The position numbers and the translations under genes were made by a program. From assembly GCA_040902925.1 (NCBI GenBank), contig JBBDWJ010000215.1:1-20659 (forward strand): DNA of 20,659 nucleotides, in the 5' to 3' direction. This DNA is from JBBDWJ01 sp040902925. GTDB taxonomy: Bacteria; Acidobacteriota; Terriglobia; Bryobacterales; UBA6623. This document shows, in pieces, positions 1 to 6,523 of the stretch (its first letter is position 1; every line of letters begins with the position of its first letter). The notes beneath the pieces were generated by a model that did not search any database, had not been told where the DNA came from, and was given only the letters and a program-made list of their open reading frames with translations.

Positions 1-637
1 ACAACGCCGGCGTCGAATAGCCGCGAGCGACGTCGGGCCGCTCCACGCGCCAGATCGTTTTGCCTGTTTCTTTGTCGACGGCCAGCATGAACGAATCCGT
101 CTCGCCATCGAGCACCTGGATGATGCGGTCACCCGCCAGCACGGGCGACGCGCCGATGCCGAACGGATTGTTGAACGGACCCAACGGCACGCGCCAACGC
201 TCGTTGCCGTCGGGCCCATAGGAGATCAGCCCGAAATCCTGGAAAAACGAAACGACGTTTTGTCCGTCGGTCACCGCGCTCGGCGACGCGGGCGTATTCG
301 GCTCGCGAATCCCGCCCTGGCGCTCGCTAACGATCTCGCGCTGCCAGCGGATGCGGCCCGTCTTGCGGTCGAGCGCAATCGTGTAGAGCTTATCGGCCTC
401 GTAGCCGGTCAGAAAAATGCTCTCGCGGCTGAACACGGGCGAAGAAAGCCCATCCGGCAGCGGCGTTTTCCAAACGACGTTCTTCTCGGGACCGAACTCG
501 GCGGGAATGCCCGTTTCGTTCGAAATGCCCGATCCGTTGGGCCCCCGGAAGCGGGTCCAGTCCTCGGACCACAACGTCGCGGCAGCGGCCAGAAAAATGC
601 AAATCTGCGGCAGCCAATGTCGGAAACGAACAGGCAT
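1..637 (-). CDS. PQQ-binding-like beta-propeller repeat protein, N-terminal part (truncated by window edge)
   Basis: About 212 residues are readable from an ATG at 637 down to the window edge, with no stop. The protein begins with a signal peptide (MPVRFRHWLPQICIFLAAAA, cleavage near residue 24). It then has the DWTRFRGPNGSG opening typical of exported PQQ-like (quinoprotein/outer-membrane-type) beta-propellers, followed by repeated blade signatures such as ALDRKTGRIRWQ (near residue 90) and AVDKETGKTIWR (near 190). A good Shine-Dalgarno GAGGAG (643-648) lies 5 nt before the ATG and fixes the start. Proteins of this type are periplasmic and often annotated as PQQ-dependent dehydrogenases, but many in Acidobacteriota and Planctomycetota lack proven enzymatic activity, so no substrate is assigned. 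It is divergent from the glycoside-hydrolase-like gene at 791, with 153 bp between them that could hold both promoters. Confidence 0.88.
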   Translation of the reverse strand, partial: MPVRFRHWLPQICIFLAAAATLWSEDWTRFRGPNGSGISNETGIPAEFGPEKNVVWKTPLPDGLSSPVFSRESIFLTGYEADKLYTIALDRKTGRIRWQREIVSERQGGIREPNTPASPSAVTDGQNVVSFFQDFGLISYGPDGNERWRVPLGPFNNPFGIGASPVLAGDRIIQVLDGETDSFMLAVDKETGKTIWRVERPDVARGYSTPAL

Positions 638-790
638 GAATGCTCCTCGATCAGCAGTGTTTAAAATTTCTTTCAGGCAGACGGCTCGGCAAGCCGCCGC
701 ATCCGTCAGACAGCGCAACGGCGCCGACTTCTAAAAACCTACCACATTCGGTTCCTGATCCCGGCCTGTGTTGCGATAGACTATCCCACC

Positions 791-2443
791 ATGAGGCTCT
801 CCACGGGAAAGTGTTTACTCCTCGCCGCCGCGGCGTTCGCCATGCTGGCTTGCGCGGAAAAGCCCGCCGAGCCGGACGGCCCTTCCGTAGAGCTGTGGGG
901 CGTTTGGGAAGAGGCGTTCACCGCCGCGAACGCCGACCCGCGCGAAACCGAGCTGACGGTGAAGCTGCGCTCGCCGGGCGGGGCGCAACGCGAGATCGAG
1001 GGCTTCTGGGACGGCGGCTCCAACTGGCGCGCGCGGTTCATGCCGACTGAGCCCGGCGCCTGGCAGTACGAAGCGCAGTGGGACTCGCCGGCGGGAAGCC
1101 AGCCAGGCCCGGCGGGAACTTTCGTGTGCGTGCGGGCGGAAACGTCGAAGAACCCTTTGCTCCAGCACGGACCCGTCAAAGTTTCGAGCGATGGACACTA
1201 TTTCGAGCACGCCGATGGAACGCCATTTTTCTGGCTGGTCGATACCGTGTGGAACGGCGCGCTGCTTTCCGATGACGCCGGCTGGCAGAACTTCCTGGAC
1301 GATCGGGTCGCGAAAAAATTCACCGGCGCGCAGTTCGTGATCACGCAATGGCGCACCGCGCTCACGAACGCCGAGGGCCAGGTGGCGTATTCGGGTTTTG
1401 ACGACATCGAAATCCACCCGGAGTTCTTCGCGCGCATCGACAGGCGGATCAGCGAGGTGAACGCCAAAGGTCTGGTGGCGGTTCCGGTGCTGCTGTGGGT
1501 GCCGGGCGAAAAGGAATCGAACCCCGGCAATCTGCCGGCCGAACAAGCCATCCGCCTGGCGCGCTACATGGTGGCCCGCTACCACGCGCATCACGTGATT
1601 TGGTTTCTCGGCGGCGACTCGGCATACGACGGCGAGCACACCGAGCGCTGGAAGAGCATCGGCCGCGGAGTTTTCGGCGACCGCGAACACGCCCCCGTGT
1701 TTTTGCACCCGCGCGGCATGCACTGGCCGTGGGACGCGTTTCGAGACGAGGAGTGGCTCAGCGCCCTCGGCTACCAGAGCGGCCACGGCGACAACGCCGA
1801 GACGCTGGCGTGGATTCATTCCGGGCCCGTTGCCCAGGGCTGGGAGCAAGGCCCCGCGAAACCCATCGTCAATATCGAGCCGCCGTACGAGGATCACATT
1901 TCCTACCACTCGCGCGAGCGGCACAGCGCGTACAACGTCCGCCGCGCGACGTATTGGAGCCTGCTGAACGCTCCGACCGCGGGAGCGACCTACGGAGCGC
2001 ACGGCGTTTGGAGCTGGCAAACCGCGGCCGGCGTGCCGTTGAATCACGACCGCAGCGGCGAAGCGAAGCCGTGGCAGGAAGCGATTCAACTGCCCGGCAG
2101 CACCGGCATGCGCTACATGGCCGAGCTGTTCGCATCGTTGCCCTGGTGGCGGTTGCGTCCGGCGCAGTCGCTGCTTACGGTGCAACCGGGCGCGAAAGAT
2201 CCGGCGCAGTTTGTTTCGGCGGCGCTCAGCGCCGACAACGACGCTGCCGTGTTCTATCTGCCGGTTGGAGGCGCGATCCGCGTATCGAATGAGGCGCTAC
2301 CAGAGGGTTTGTCAAAAGACGAGTGGTTTGACCCACGCACCGGGCAGCGATCACCGGCCGAGGGAGCCGATGGGCTCTACCAGGCGCCAAGTTCGGAGGA
2401 TTGGGTGCTGCTGCTGCGGGCAGCCGCGTCCACGGCTCCTTAG
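791..2443 (+). CDS. DUF5060/DUF4038 apiosidase-like glycoside hydrolase lipoprotein
   Basis: A 550-residue protein. The N-terminus has a short hydrophobic stretch ending in AMLAC (Cys21), a slightly non-canonical lipobox, so a membrane-anchored lipoprotein is likely. Residues about 33-105 (VELWGVWEEAF to PGAWQYEAQW) look like the beta-sandwich DUF5060 domain. Residues about 133-430 look like the DUF4038 TIM barrel (HYFEHADGTPFFWLVDTVWN, HVIWFLGGDSAYDGEHTERW, NIEPPYEDH with Glu363 as a candidate catalytic acid). Residues about 455-540 resemble the 'putative collagen-binding' C-terminal domain (PF12904) usually found with DUF4038. Characterised relatives include apiosidases acting on plant rhamnogalacturonan-II side chains, but the true substrate cannot be read from sequence. 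The ATG at 791 gives a proper signal peptide, although no strong ribosome binding site precedes it. The long antisense frame here is a codon-bias shadow. Confidence 0.9.
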   Translation: MRLSTGKCLLLAAAAFAMLACAEKPAEPDGPSVELWGVWEEAFTAANADPRETELTVKLRSPGGAQREIEGFWDGGSNWRARFMPTEPGAWQYEAQWDSPAGSQPGPAGTFVCVRAETSKNPLLQHGPVKVSSDGHYFEHADGTPFFWLVDTVWNGALLSDDAGWQNFLDDRVAKKFTGAQFVITQWRTALTNAEGQVAYSGFDDIEIHPEFFARIDRRISEVNAKGLVAVPVLLWVPGEKESNPGNLPAEQAIRLARYMVARYHAHHVIWFLGGDSAYDGEHTERWKSIGRGVFGDREHAPVFLHPRGMHWPWDAFRDEEWLSALGYQSGHGDNAETLAWIHSGPVAQGWEQGPAKPIVNIEPPYEDHISYHSRERHSAYNVRRATYWSLLNAPTAGATYGAHGVWSWQTAAGVPLNHDRSGEAKPWQEAIQLPGSTGMRYMAELFASLPWWRLRPAQSLLTVQPGAKDPAQFVSAALSADNDAAVFYLPVGGAIRVSNEALPEGLSKDEWFDPRTGQRSPAEGADGLYQAPSSEDWVLLLRAAASTAP

Positions 2444-2477
2444 GCGTGCCCTTCCGCCCTCAGCTTCGCGTTTGCGG

Positions 2478-2513
2478 TTTTGCCTTTTGCACTTTGCCTT
2501 TTGCCTTGCCTTA
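2478..2513. repeat. TTTTGCC-rich intergenic repeat, copy 1
   Basis: A pyrimidine-rich run built from TTTGCC/TTTTGCC units lies in the 97-bp gap between two convergent genes. The core TTTTGCCTTTTGCACTTTGC recurs with one substitution at 11852-11871, where the run also continues with more TTTGCC units. It has no palindrome and is not coding. Its function is unknown. It resembles low-complexity dispersed intergenic repeats. Confidence 0.6.
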
Positions 2514-2540
2514 GTCCTCTGTCCCAAGTGCGTCGTATGC

Positions 2541-3638
2541 TCAATCCGGATGTCGCCGCAAGGCCTCGAAAAACCGCACCGTCTGCTCGATCGCCCAGAA
2601 ACGCGGCGTACCCTTGGCCAGAAAAGCGACATGTCCTCCATGCGGCGGCGCTTCAAGGTGCAAGTCCGGGTTCTCCTCCAACGGCAAGTCCTCGAATACC
2701 TCGAACGGTATGAAGGGATCATCCTGGGCCTGGATCAACAGCGCGGGCAGCCGGATCTTTTCGAGAAACCCAGCCGACGACGCGGACTCATAGTAGTGGT
2801 CCGCATCGCGGAATCCGAATGCAGGCGCGGTGATGGCGTCATCGAAGTCATAGATCGTGCGAATACCATCCCACTGCACCTCGCCGAAAGTTTCGGGCAT
2901 CAACTGCCGCTTACGTAGCACAGTCCGCCGCAGCTCCCGGAGAAAGCGAACTTCGTAGATGCGATTGACCCGTTCCCCCAATTTCCGGGCGCACACTCCC
3001 AGGCGAATCGGCACCGAGATTCCGCAAACCGCGAGCACATGCACGGGCGGGTTCTCGCCCCATTCACCCGCGAGCTTTAGAACCATGTTGCCGCCCATCG
3101 AGAACCCGGCGAGAAAAATTGGCCGCGGGGCGAGTTGCTCGATAACAGCGCGCAGGTCGCTGGTCAACCCGGAATGGTAAAGCGTGGGCGACAGATGCTC
3201 GGTACCTCCGCAGTTGCGAACATTGAGCCGCAGCACGTCAAAGCCCCCGGTAAGCGCGCGCTGCGCCAAGGTGCGCATGTAGGGAGCGTCGCTCGAGGCC
3301 GTCAGCCCGTGCACTGCGATCAATAAGGGCCGGGGCTCGCCTGCAATCGCAGTCGCATCGGCATCCATGTCGTCAGAGCTGGTTGTGGCCTTGGCCTCAG
3401 CGTCCACCGAGGCAGCGGGCGCGCCTTGCGGCGACAAAGCATTGTAGTGGCCCAAGACTTTCACGCCGGGCCCGGTGGAAAAGTAGTGCGGCCGAGTCGG
3501 CCAAGCATTCTCGTCGAGTCTCGCCGGCCAATAGCGGCCGACGATGGTCTGTAGATGGGGGTCTCGGAACAGAGGCGCGAAACGTAGGCGCCAACTCGCG
3601 GCTAGGCGCGCATCGGCCGATGACACAGAAGTAGCCAA
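2541..3638 (-). CDS. YheT-family alpha/beta hydrolase
   Basis: A 365-residue cytoplasmic alpha/beta hydrolase of the YheT/ABHD1-3 (UPF0017) family. Diagnostic features are DPHLQTIVGRYW (residues 26-37), the oxyanion region AVHGLTASSDAPYM, the nucleophile elbow GFSMGGN (Ser180), the acid loop QAQDDPFIP (Asp306/307) and the catalytic His336 in GGHVAFL. Family members are described as esterases or lipases; the physiological substrate is unknown. The start is a TTG at 3638, supported by a GAGGGG Shine-Dalgarno about 7 nt upstream; a GTG at 3626 is the alternative. An unusual low-complexity Ala/Asp/Ser insertion (residues about 70-103) separates the N-terminal lid from the core. It follows the TlpA-like gene by only 30 bp on the same strand, so the two are probably co-transcribed. 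Confidence 0.92.
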   Translation of the reverse strand: MATSVSSADARLAASWRLRFAPLFRDPHLQTIVGRYWPARLDENAWPTRPHYFSTGPGVKVLGHYNALSPQGAPAASVDAEAKATTSSDDMDADATAIAGEPRPLLIAVHGLTASSDAPYMRTLAQRALTGGFDVLRLNVRNCGGTEHLSPTLYHSGLTSDLRAVIEQLAPRPIFLAGFSMGGNMVLKLAGEWGENPPVHVLAVCGISVPIRLGVCARKLGERVNRIYEVRFLRELRRTVLRKRQLMPETFGEVQWDGIRTIYDFDDAITAPAFGFRDADHYYESASSAGFLEKIRLPALLIQAQDDPFIPFEVFEDLPLEENPDLHLEAPPHGGHVAFLAKGTPRFWAIEQTVRFFEALRRHPD

Positions 3639-3668
3639 TCCACGCCCCTCAGAGTTTTGCGGGTTCAG

Positions 3669-4208
3669 TTACGACGACGGACTCTTCTTGGCCGGTTCTT
3701 TCAGCAGAGTGTCGAACGATTGGCGCAGGTTGTTCTCCTGCTCCAGCCAAAACTTGCGGTCCTGGCCCGGGTGCTCTTCACGAATCACGCCGTTGCGGTC
3801 CACGATGAGCATATACGGCACATAGGGATTGTGCATCACCGAGAATTCGCCGAACGCGCTCCAGTCGGAACGCGTCGTCAGCCCCAACGGAAAATTGGCG
3901 CCAAACTTCTGCTGGAATTCCTTGAGATTGCCCGACGCCGACGGATTCACGGCCAGACCCAGAATCTCCAGCCCGCGCGGCTTCATCTCCGTGTACATAG
4001 GCGCGAGAAGTTGCGCGGTCTGCTGGCAATGCGGGCAATCGGTGGAAAAGAACATCACCGCGACCACCTTGCCGCGCAACTGCTCCAGGGTAATCTCGCT
4101 GCCCTCGAGCGTTTTCAACTTGAGCGGCTTGGCCGGACGCGGCACGTCGGCTGCAACAAGTGTCAGGGCGGTGAAAAGGGCCAGAGCCGCGGTCGTTATA
4201 AAGCGCAT
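3669..4208 (-). CDS. TlpA/ResA-like thioredoxin-family protein (CPHC)
   Basis: A 179-residue exported thiol-redox protein. It has a signal peptide (residues 1-20, ending LTLVAAD), the redoxin-type KPLKLKTLEGSEITLEQLRGK entry strand, then the active site FFSTDCPHC (Cys58, Cys61). NPYVPYMLIVDRNGVIREEHPG contains the cis-Pro region (VPYMLIVD) typical of AhpC/TSA-TlpA folds. It probably acts in the periplasm as a disulfide reductase, but its partner is unknown. The start at 4208 is preferred over the in-frame ATG at 4226 because GAGGTGG lies about 6 nt before it and the signal peptide then begins MRFITTAALAL. It is a tandem paralog of the next gene upstream (4346-4900), with 137 bp between them, and is followed by the YheT-type hydrolase. 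Confidence 0.92.
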   Translation of the reverse strand: MRFITTAALALFTALTLVAADVPRPAKPLKLKTLEGSEITLEQLRGKVVAVMFFSTDCPHCQQTAQLLAPMYTEMKPRGLEILGLAVNPSASGNLKEFQQKFGANFPLGLTTRSDWSAFGEFSVMHNPYVPYMLIVDRNGVIREEHPGQDRKFWLEQENNLRQSFDTLLKEPAKKSPSS

Positions 4209-4345
4209 AGAGTGCCACCTCAGCATTCGTTTTGCAGGGAACTTCTGCGAGAACCAAAGCCTATTTCCAATGTATCACACCGTTTCGGCCCGGACTGGCG
4301 TGGTGTCGGCGCGGCGATCTCCACTCGCCTTCTTCGTTAGACTCC

Positions 4346-4900
4346 CTAGTCGGAAGAAGGGTTGCCCGCATGCGGCTCTTCCAGCAAGGGTTCGACGACA
4401 GCGCGGAAACGCTCCTCCAGGTTGTCGTAAAACGCGCGGTCTTCGCCGCGAAATTCGCCCCGAATCGTCCCGCTGCGATCGACGAACAGCAGATGCGGAA
4501 CGTAAGGCGGCCGGGAGCGAACGGGAAAGCGTCCAAAGCGCGCCCAGTCGACGCGCGAACCAACGGCCAGCGGGAACTCGACGTCGAACACATCGGCGAA
4601 ACGATCCAGATTTTCAGCCGCCTTCGAATTAGTCGCTACGCCGAGAATCTCAAATCCTCGCGACCGGAGTTCCTTGTGAAGCGGAACAAGGACTTTGGCC
4701 GCTTCGTGGCAGTGACCACAGTCGGTGGAGAAGAACATCACGACGACCACTTTGCCTCGCAACGCCCACAGCGAGGTGACGTCTCCGGATAAGGTCTTCA
4801 TCCGCAGCGGCGGCGCCGGGCGCGGCACAACCGCGCCGCTCAGCAGCGTCGAGACCGCCAGCAGCAACAGCACTATCCTGATCAACGATTGGCGCACCAT
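4346..4900 (-). CDS. TlpA/ResA-like thioredoxin-family protein (CGHC)
   Basis: A 184-residue paralog of the downstream neighbour. It has a signal peptide (MVRQSLIRIVLLLLAVSTLL, cleavage near SGA-VV), the shared RPxPPLRMKTLSGDVTSLWALRGK lead-in, active site FFSTDCGHC (Cys61, Cys64) and PPYVPHLLFVDRSGTIRGEFRG with the cis-Pro region. CGHC is the dipeptide variant of protein disulfide isomerase, while the neighbour has the CPHC of DsbA, so the two copies may differ in redox potential (inference). The start is the ATG at 4900; a TTG 18 nt further upstream is less likely because it would fall inside the possible -10 box. A purine-rich GGGAAG precedes the ATG. It is probably the first gene of a three-gene minus-strand unit with the second TlpA-like gene and the hydrolase. 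Confidence 0.92.
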   Translation of the reverse strand: MVRQSLIRIVLLLLAVSTLLSGAVVPRPAPPLRMKTLSGDVTSLWALRGKVVVVMFFSTDCGHCHEAAKVLVPLHKELRSRGFEILGVATNSKAAENLDRFADVFDVEFPLAVGSRVDWARFGRFPVRSRPPYVPHLLFVDRSGTIRGEFRGEDRAFYDNLEERFRAVVEPLLEEPHAGNPSSD

Positions 4901-4917
4901 GAGAGCTTCCCGGAACA

Positions 4918-4923
4918 ATTATA
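4918..4923 (-). promoter_or_regulatory. possible -10 box upstream of the first TlpA-like gene
   Basis: A perfect TATAAT on the minus strand lies 17 nt before the ATG at 4900, inside otherwise GC-rich DNA. A convincing -35 hexamer is not visible at 16-18 nt spacing (the sequence there is GC-rich). The call therefore rests on the -10 match and its position only. If used, the leader would be about 10 nt. Confidence 0.35.
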
Positions 4924-4975
4924 AGGTTTGAGAGCCGCGTGGGGCGGCCGGCTGCGCCCCGACCTCTCACAGCCC

Positions 4976-6277
4976 TCACTCAGGCAGTCCTTCAATGCTG
5001 CTTACCACACTCCCATCGACCCGAATCCGAAAACCGCCGTCGCCGCTGCTACCTGCCAGCTCATGCGCGCTTTCCATCGTAACCTTCACCGCGCTCCATT
5101 TTTGCTTGCAGATCTCGATGTAAGCCTTGAAAAACTCCGCGGCGCGAGCATCGCTTTCCCACTCCGAGGCGTAAAGCATCACCGCGCGGTCCTTCTTCTT
5201 GTTCTCACGGAGTTCGTAGTGAGCTCCCCGCCACGACGGCGCCAGTTCGTCTGCGCGGTCCTGGTCGAAATACTGCTTGAGCAGTATCCAATGGTCGAGC
5301 TCTCCCGCCTGTCCTTCTGCGGCCTTCTTGAAGCCGCGCAAGTTGCGGGGCTTCGGCAGCGGTGGCCTGGTCGGCTGGCGGCCTTCGAAATACGCTTCGG
5401 GATGCAGTATTTGCTGCGTCGAGATCGGCGGACGCTTGAAGACTATCGTAAACGCATCCACGCCGTGCTTTTCCACCACCGACTGCTGAAACAGCATCCC
5501 GTCGGTGTAAGGAAATAGCAGCGATTCCTTGATGTAAAGCGGCGCCCCATCGTAGACCGGGTACTCCCGCGCTTCCACGCGAGAGGCCGCGGCGGCTGCG
5601 ACCGCCACCATGCGATTGTCGACCATCGAGCGGCCGGCCGGGCGCAACACGTACTCGGTCATCGCCCACGAGGCTTGACCTTCGAGCACCGCCGAGCGCG
5701 CCACGTCTTCGTCGGCGCCGTTGGCCTGCTTCACGAACTTNNNNNNNNNNAAGTGCTGGTCCGCCAGCGCATGCGCTAGTTCGTGAACCAGCGCGAATTC
5801 CTGCATGTCCTCGGGAGTCCAGGTGGCCATGTACATCTTGCGCGTCTTGAAGTCGTAGAGCGCGGTGGCCTGCTCGGTGAGGACATCGGTGAGCTGTTTT
5901 ACCAGATCGAAATCATCATCCACGAAGCCGAACTTCTTCAGGAAGAGCTGGTCCAGCCGCACCTCGTCCGGTTTGATCTCTTCGCCAATCCTTTTCGAGA
6001 CGAGCTGATTGATTTCGTCCCGCGTGAGCACGGCGCGCTCGATCGGCTCAATGAGGCTAAGGCCCATAATGTCCGCCAGTGAGGCGAGCATCTCGTCGAC
6101 CTTCGAGAACAGCTCCTTCTCGCGCGAGGCGCTGATCTCGGCGTCCTGCGGAGCTGCGGCGGCTGCGCCCGCGATCAACGCCAGGGTGATCAGAACTACC
6201 GCCAGCCGCGCGCCGATCGCGTAAGCGATGTTTCTGCGAAGGCGCGGTCGAGTTCGCCGAAGGGTCAGTTTATGCAT
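4976..6277 (-). CDS. secreted zinc metallopeptidase-like protein (HEXXH, gluzincin type)
   Basis: A 433-residue exported protein. A basic N-region followed by a hydrophobic stretch (about residues 16-41, ending AGAAAAAPQD) is a signal peptide. The catalytic signature is VHELAHALADQH (His165, Glu166, His169). A candidate third ligand, Glu199 in VLEGQASW, lies about 30 residues later, the spacing of gluzincins. The rest has no recognisable domain. The HEXXH-plus-EGQA pattern is seen in uncharacterised acidobacterial and related proteins, so peptidase activity is inferred. Ten Ns (5741-5750) fall just after the HEXXH helix; the reading frame is intact across them. The ATG at 6277 gives the best signal peptide, but no clear ribosome binding site is visible. 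The 57 bp between its stop and the possible TlpA promoter box suggest a separate transcription unit from the TlpA genes. Confidence 0.85.
   Translation of the reverse strand: MHKLTLRRTRPRLRRNIAYAIGARLAVVLITLALIAGAAAAAPQDAEISASREKELFSKVDEMLASLADIMGLSLIEPIERAVLTRDEINQLVSKRIGEEIKPDEVRLDQLFLKKFGFVDDDFDLVKQLTDVLTEQATALYDFKTRKMYMATWTPEDMQEFALVHELAHALADQHXXXXKFVKQANGADEDVARSAVLEGQASWAMTEYVLRPAGRSMVDNRMVAVAAAAASRVEAREYPVYDGAPLYIKESLLFPYTDGMLFQQSVVEKHGVDAFTIVFKRPPISTQQILHPEAYFEGRQPTRPPLPKPRNLRGFKKAAEGQAGELDHWILLKQYFDQDRADELAPSWRGAHYELRENKKKDRAVMLYASEWESDARAAEFFKAYIEICKQKWSAVKVTMESAHELAGSSGDGGFRIRVDGSVVSSIEGLPE
5741..5750. other. assembly gap (10 Ns) inside the metallopeptidase gene
   Basis: Ten consecutive Ns. 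On the minus strand they complete one codon starting TT and three further codons between ...ADQH and KFVKQ. TTN can only be Phe or Leu, which suits the aromatic/hydrophobic residue that usually follows such a helix. The frame is preserved, so the real missing length is consistent with 10 bases or another length equal to 1 modulo 3. Confidence 0.95.
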
Positions 6278-6358
6278 CGATAACAGCCGATAGAGTGTAG
6301 CGCCGCCGGTGAGATCGCGGCGGAGGGATACAGTGGTCTGCCATGTTGGATGAGGCTT

Positions 6359-6373
6359 GAACGCTCAGCGTTC
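6359..6373. repeat. 15-bp perfect palindrome
   Basis: GAACGCT, a central C, then AGCGTTC forms a perfect 7-bp inverted repeat in the 244-bp spacer (6278-6521) between the metallopeptidase and the c-di-GMP gene. It could be an operator for the metallopeptidase, whose start is 82 bp away on the minus strand, or part of a dispersed repeat. Apart from this and the hairpin at 6488-6523, nothing recognisable was seen in the spacer. Confidence 0.4.
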
Positions 6374-6487
6374 CTACTATTTCGCCAAAGCGTCCCCGGC
6401 TGGCGGGATGAAATCGGAAGGGGGTGTACGGCCGGGGTTTCGCGTAACACCGCCGCCTGACGTTTGCGGCCGTCAAGCGATCAGTGT

Positions 6488-6523
6488 AGCCCCGGCTGTG
6501 GGGAGACGCAAGCTCGCCGGGCT
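6488..6523 (-). terminator. imperfect hairpin at the 3' end of the HD-GYP/GGDEF gene
   Basis: On the plus strand AGCCCCGGC (6488-6496) can pair with GCCGGGCT (6516-6523), leaving one bulged base and a roughly 19-nt loop. The distal arm overlaps the stop codon of the minus-strand gene (6522-6524). There is no downstream T-run, so it is either a factor-dependent or REP-like 3'-end hairpin rather than a classic intrinsic terminator. Confidence 0.35.

Noticed and set aside
815..2185. 456-residue open frame on the minus strand
   Set aside because: Fully antisense to the apiosidase-like gene, rich in Arg/Ala/His with no domain or ribosome binding site; a GC-bias shadow.
2211..2918. 235-residue open frame on the plus strand
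   Set aside because: Runs from the end of one real gene, through the TTTTGCC repeat, into the antisense of another real gene.
5741..5750. Frameshift or pseudogene in the metallopeptidase
   Set aside because: The frame is intact on both sides of the Ns and the catalytic residues are present; it is a sequencing gap only.
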